From RGIG5612 sp017511185 (GTDB lineage: Bacteria; Bacillota; Clostridia; Lachnospirales; Lachnospiraceae): 23,900 nucleotides of DNA. Below are positions 21,573 through 23,900 of the stretch, one piece after another. The stretch lies in contig JAFWLF010000140.1 in NCBI GenBank assembly GCA_017511185.1, positions 1-23,900 on the forward strand, in the 5' to 3' direction. The notes under the pieces were generated by a model. That model made no database searches. It saw only the letters and a list, made by a program, of their open reading frames with translations, and was not told the origin of the DNA. A program made the translations under genes and the position numbers. Positions within the stretch are counted from its first letter, which is position 1, and every line of letters begins with the position of its first letter.

Positions 21573-23663
21573 TTACTGCATTGCTTCAATGATGACCGGG
21601 ATGACACCAAACATATAATAATCCCATCGCTCCACGCAGACCAGGACCAGAGTATCTCCTTCTGTCAGAGCCTGGAGCCGCTCTACCGGAATCTCCAGAC
21701 CGACGATGTCCCGGTGGACGACATCCGTATATTTATAATCTTTGCACATATGCGCCGCCAGTGACACACGGAAAGAGTCGCCGCAGACGAAGAGTTTTCT
21801 CTCATTTTGCGCAGAGGAGATATACCGTTTTCCGTAATCATCAATATCATATTCCCAATCACAGTAGACTTCTGTTTCCACTGAAATATTAGGCTTGTAT
21901 TCCGTAATATAGTCCGTATAAGGATCCGTATATCCTGTGATCCCCGCCAGATCTCCTCGATTAGTCTCTTCTGTACGCATCACCGCATACTTATCACTGA
22001 TCGGACGTCCCAGGGCTTCATAAATCGCTTTCATTCCGATATAGGAGCCGGTTGTATTCCAATGGGTATCATATTTCCAATAAGTATCATATTGATCTTT
22101 ATGAGCAGCCAGTTCACGGATCGGATAGACAAATGGTGCGCTGCAGTTCTCATGCAGATACTGTTCCAGAAGGAGCAGACGTTTCTGGTTGTTCTCAACG
22201 GTAACTGATGGGAAGAATTCCGGATAGACCTGCTCTTTATTTGGTCCTACTTCCATGACTAATTCCACACCTTTTGCATTGCAGATCTCATACAAGGTAT
22301 TCAAAACTTCTGCACAATATGCCAGATCTTCTTCAGCAAGAATATTGGTCCCGGCAAAGTATTCCAGACTGGAGCTTCCGTCTCCAGCCGTAAACAGCCA
22401 GTTATCCCTGCCGTATACGATCATATGATCTTCAATATACAAAGGATAATAATCCTGTCCTTCCGGTACCTGCGGCACTCCATCCAGCAGTCCTTTTGGT
22501 TTATCAGCATCCGGAATATGTGCGTCAGGATCGACCCCTGCAGATCCCTGCGGCACTGTCGGCGGCTCTGGTTCCGGCTTTACTTCCGGCTTTTTTGCCC
22601 ACTCAGGGATAAACAGTTGAGATAATTTCGGGAATATTTCCTTCCGGTAAATGGATTCATAGGATCTGGACAAGACTTTTTTCTGATTGATCAGGTCCTT
22701 TTGGAACGCATCCCCTTTGATCAGAGAATATCCTGCAGGAACAAAGATCACTATAAGCAGAAGAATGATTCCAACGATTTTTACAGCAAGAGAGCCCTTC
22801 CCTTTCTTAGCTGCCGCCTTTGTTTGCGGCTCCTTAGCAGTTGGTGTTTCTTCCTGCGATGCTTCCTCTTTAGATGTTTCTTCCTGAGAAGATTCCGGTT
22901 GTAGCTGCGGTTCTTCCGGCTGGAATTCTTCTTCTATAATGCTTTCTTCCAACTGCAGCAGTTCTTCCGGCTGCAGTTCTTCTTCCTGCTCTGGTTCTGC
23001 TTTAATCGGCTCCACTGCATCCGCAAGTTCCTCCTCTGTCACTTCTAAGACGACTACTTCCGGGAGCACCCGCTCAAATTCGATCTCTGGTTCTTCCGAT
23101 TCTATTTCTGCAGTAGTTTCTTCTACCGGTTCATTCGTGTTTTCTGCTTCCACAGACTCTGGTTCTGCCGTTTCATCAACAGCAGTCTCTTCTGACTCTG
23201 ATTCACCGGTTTCTTCTTCAACTGCTTCTTCAGACTCTGTTTCCACAGTTTCTTGTTCCACTTCTTCTTCAGACTCCGGTTCTGCAGTCTCTTCTGCAGC
23301 GGTTTCTTCTGATTCCGGTTCTGCAGTCTCTTCTGCTGATTCTTCAGCGGTTTCTTCAGCCACCTTTTCAGCGGTTTCATCAATCGGTGTTTCTTCTGCA
23401 GCAGACTTTGTTTCTTCCACTGCAGACTCGGTTTCTCCTGCTTCATCAGCAGCATCGGTTTCAGATACAGCCTCTGCTGCTGTACCCTCTTCTGCGGCTG
23501 CTTCTTCTGCAGCAGTTTTTTCGACAGCATCATCAGCGGCAGCCTCTGCAGCAGTCTCTAATTCTGCAGCAACAACCGCTTCTTCTGTTTCAACCGATTC
23601 CGACTGTTCTTCCGTCAGGTCGTTTTTCTCTATGATGTTGTCTTTGTTTTCTTCAAATTCCAT
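21573..23663 (-). CDS. AlgX/AlgJ-like SGNH O-acyltransferase-type membrane protein with long acidic N-terminal tail
   Basis: This 696-residue protein has three parts. Residues 1-285 are low-complexity, dominated by Glu, Ala, Thr and Ser, with EETAEPESEE-like repeats at about 111, 124 and 164. A membrane helix spans about 291-312, preceded by AAAKKGKGS, so the acidic tail should lie in the cytoplasm. A Pro-rich linker (about 355-400) leads to an outside AlgX/AlgJ/DHHW-type domain (about 405-696) with VYGRDNWLF (416-424), the D-x-H pair YDTHWN (D532, H534) and the nucleophile block CGDSF (S630). Such domains take acyl groups from an MBOAT partner and pass them to exported polysaccharides. The MBOAT gene ends three bases upstream, and no clear ribosome binding site precedes the ATG, so translation is probably coupled. 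The glycan target is unknown. Confidence 0.9.
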   Translation of the reverse strand: MEFEENKDNIIEKNDLTEEQSESVETEEAVVAAELETAAEAAADDAVEKTAAEEAAAEEGTAAEAVSETDAADEAGETESAVEETKSAAEETPIDETAEKVAEETAEESAEETAEPESEETAAEETAEPESEEEVEQETVETESEEAVEEETGESESEETAVDETAEPESVEAENTNEPVEETTAEIESEEPEIEFERVLPEVVVLEVTEEELADAVEPIKAEPEQEEELQPEELLQLEESIIEEEFQPEEPQLQPESSQEETSKEEASQEETPTAKEPQTKAAAKKGKGSLAVKIVGIILLLIVIFVPAGYSLIKGDAFQKDLINQKKVLSRSYESIYRKEIFPKLSQLFIPEWAKKPEVKPEPEPPTVPQGSAGVDPDAHIPDADKPKGLLDGVPQVPEGQDYYPLYIEDHMIVYGRDNWLFTAGDGSSSLEYFAGTNILAEEDLAYCAEVLNTLYEICNAKGVELVMEVGPNKEQVYPEFFPSVTVENNQKRLLLLEQYLHENCSAPFVYPIRELAAHKDQYDTYWKYDTHWNTTGSYIGMKAIYEALGRPISDKYAVMRTEETNRGDLAGITGYTDPYTDYITEYKPNISVETEVYCDWEYDIDDYGKRYISSAQNERKLFVCGDSFRVSLAAHMCKDYKYTDVVHRDIVGLEIPVERLQALTEGDTLVLVCVERWDYYMFGVIPVIIEAMQ
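22804..23620 (-). repeat. Low-complexity acidic repeat coding region
   Basis: This stretch encodes residues about 15-285 of the AlgX-like protein, built from repeated GAA/GCA/ACT/TCT-type codons. Near-copies of a unit encoding EETAEPESEE occur at about 23305-23335, 23265-23295 and 23145-23175. Length is likely to vary between strains by slippage or recombination. The long serine-rich plus-strand reading frame here is only its mirror. Confidence 0.7.
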
Positions 23664-23666
23664 GTA

Positions 23667-23900
23667 TTAAAAACGTCCGTAAATAGATGGTGTATAGGAT
23701 CCCTGCAGGATCATCAGAATAGACCACGCCAGAACTGCGATCTGCAGGATCAAGTCCACAGAAACAAACGGAATGGTATTCTGTATTTTTAAATAGAGTT
23801 TCTTAAACAGTCTCTGGAAGAATCCGCAGAAAAGGATTCCGCAGACAATGGCAAAGATCAGATCCACATTTAAATACCCGATCACTGTCAGATGCTGCGC
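23667..23900 (-). CDS. MBOAT-family O-acyltransferase (AlgI-like), C-terminal end
   Basis: Only the last 77 residues are in the window. The gene starts beyond base 23900. The visible part has two hydrophobic segments (IFAIVCGILFCGFFQRL and VDLILQIAVLAWSILMIL) and ends in GSYTPSIYGRF. This matches the usual C-terminus of AlgI/DltB-type membrane-bound O-acyltransferases, which end in SYTPFIYFRF-like sequence. These enzymes move acyl groups across the membrane for transfer to exported polysaccharides. The following AlgX-like gene starts three bases after the stop codon, and such MBOAT/SGNH pairs work together. The assignment is good for so short a fragment because both the ending and the partner agree. 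Confidence 0.82.
   Translation of the reverse strand, partial: AQHLTVIGYLNVDLIFAIVCGILFCGFFQRLFKKLYLKIQNTIPFVSVDLILQIAVLAWSILMILQGSYTPSIYGRF

Noticed and set aside
22939..23670. Serine-rich plus-strand frame of 243 codons resembling a repeat adhesin
   Set aside because: It is the mirror of the Glu/Ala-rich repeats of the AlgX-like gene (GAA/GCA read backwards gives TTC/TGC and, shifted, Ser codons). It has no signal peptide and no ribosome binding site.

Overview
The window looks like a chromosome segment of an anaerobic Gram-positive bacterium of the class Clostridia, probably Lachnospiraceae. The evidence is the gene set (CarD-like regulator, one-subunit glycyl-tRNA synthetase, RecO/Era/FtsY/YlqF of Firmicutes type, DUF554, acidic MBOAT/AlgX pair), strong AGGAGG ribosome binding sites and short intergenic gaps. 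The family assignment is inference. Every convincing gene lies on the minus strand, so the window is best read from base 23900 down to base 1. I saw no tRNA, rRNA, CRISPR array, transposase or integrase, and no gene-free stretch longer than about 150 bases.

Region 1 (23900-21573) is a cell-surface acylation pair: the 3' end of an MBOAT (AlgI-like) O-acyltransferase, then an AlgX/AlgJ-like SGNH protein carrying an unusual N-terminal Glu/Ala-rich tail of about 285 residues. Region 2 (21555-10006) is a housekeeping block. rplS has its own promoter and terminator. ylqF, ftsY, an M16C presequence-protease-like peptidase, era and recO form a tight, partly overlapping operon. glyQS follows with its own promoter and leads into a hotdog thioesterase, an SGNH lipoprotein, a DUF554 membrane protein and a THEP1-like NTPase with a damaged P-loop. 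A CarD-type regulator with its own promoter ends the block.

Region 3 (9949-692) is the accessory part and the most interesting. A clear promoter drives two tandem paralogous MFS transporters, ended by a terminator. A second promoter overlaps that terminator and drives a CocE/NonD alpha/beta-hydrolase, an FAD_binding_2 oxidoreductase, a fusion of a NuoG-type iron-sulfur N-terminus with a GltD-type FAD/NAD(P)H domain, and a NuoF-like protein that has lost the FMN/NADH glycine-rich site but gained a 2x[4Fe-4S] ferredoxin tail. The simplest model is a soluble system for import, hydrolysis and reduction. An ester or amide substrate is imported and cleaved. One product is then reduced (or oxidised) by the flavoprotein, with electrons passing through the two-subunit NAD(P)H/iron-sulfur module. 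The substrate cannot be read from the sequence. Region 4 (617-1) is the 5' part of a ClC-family anion channel or antiporter, cut by the window edge.
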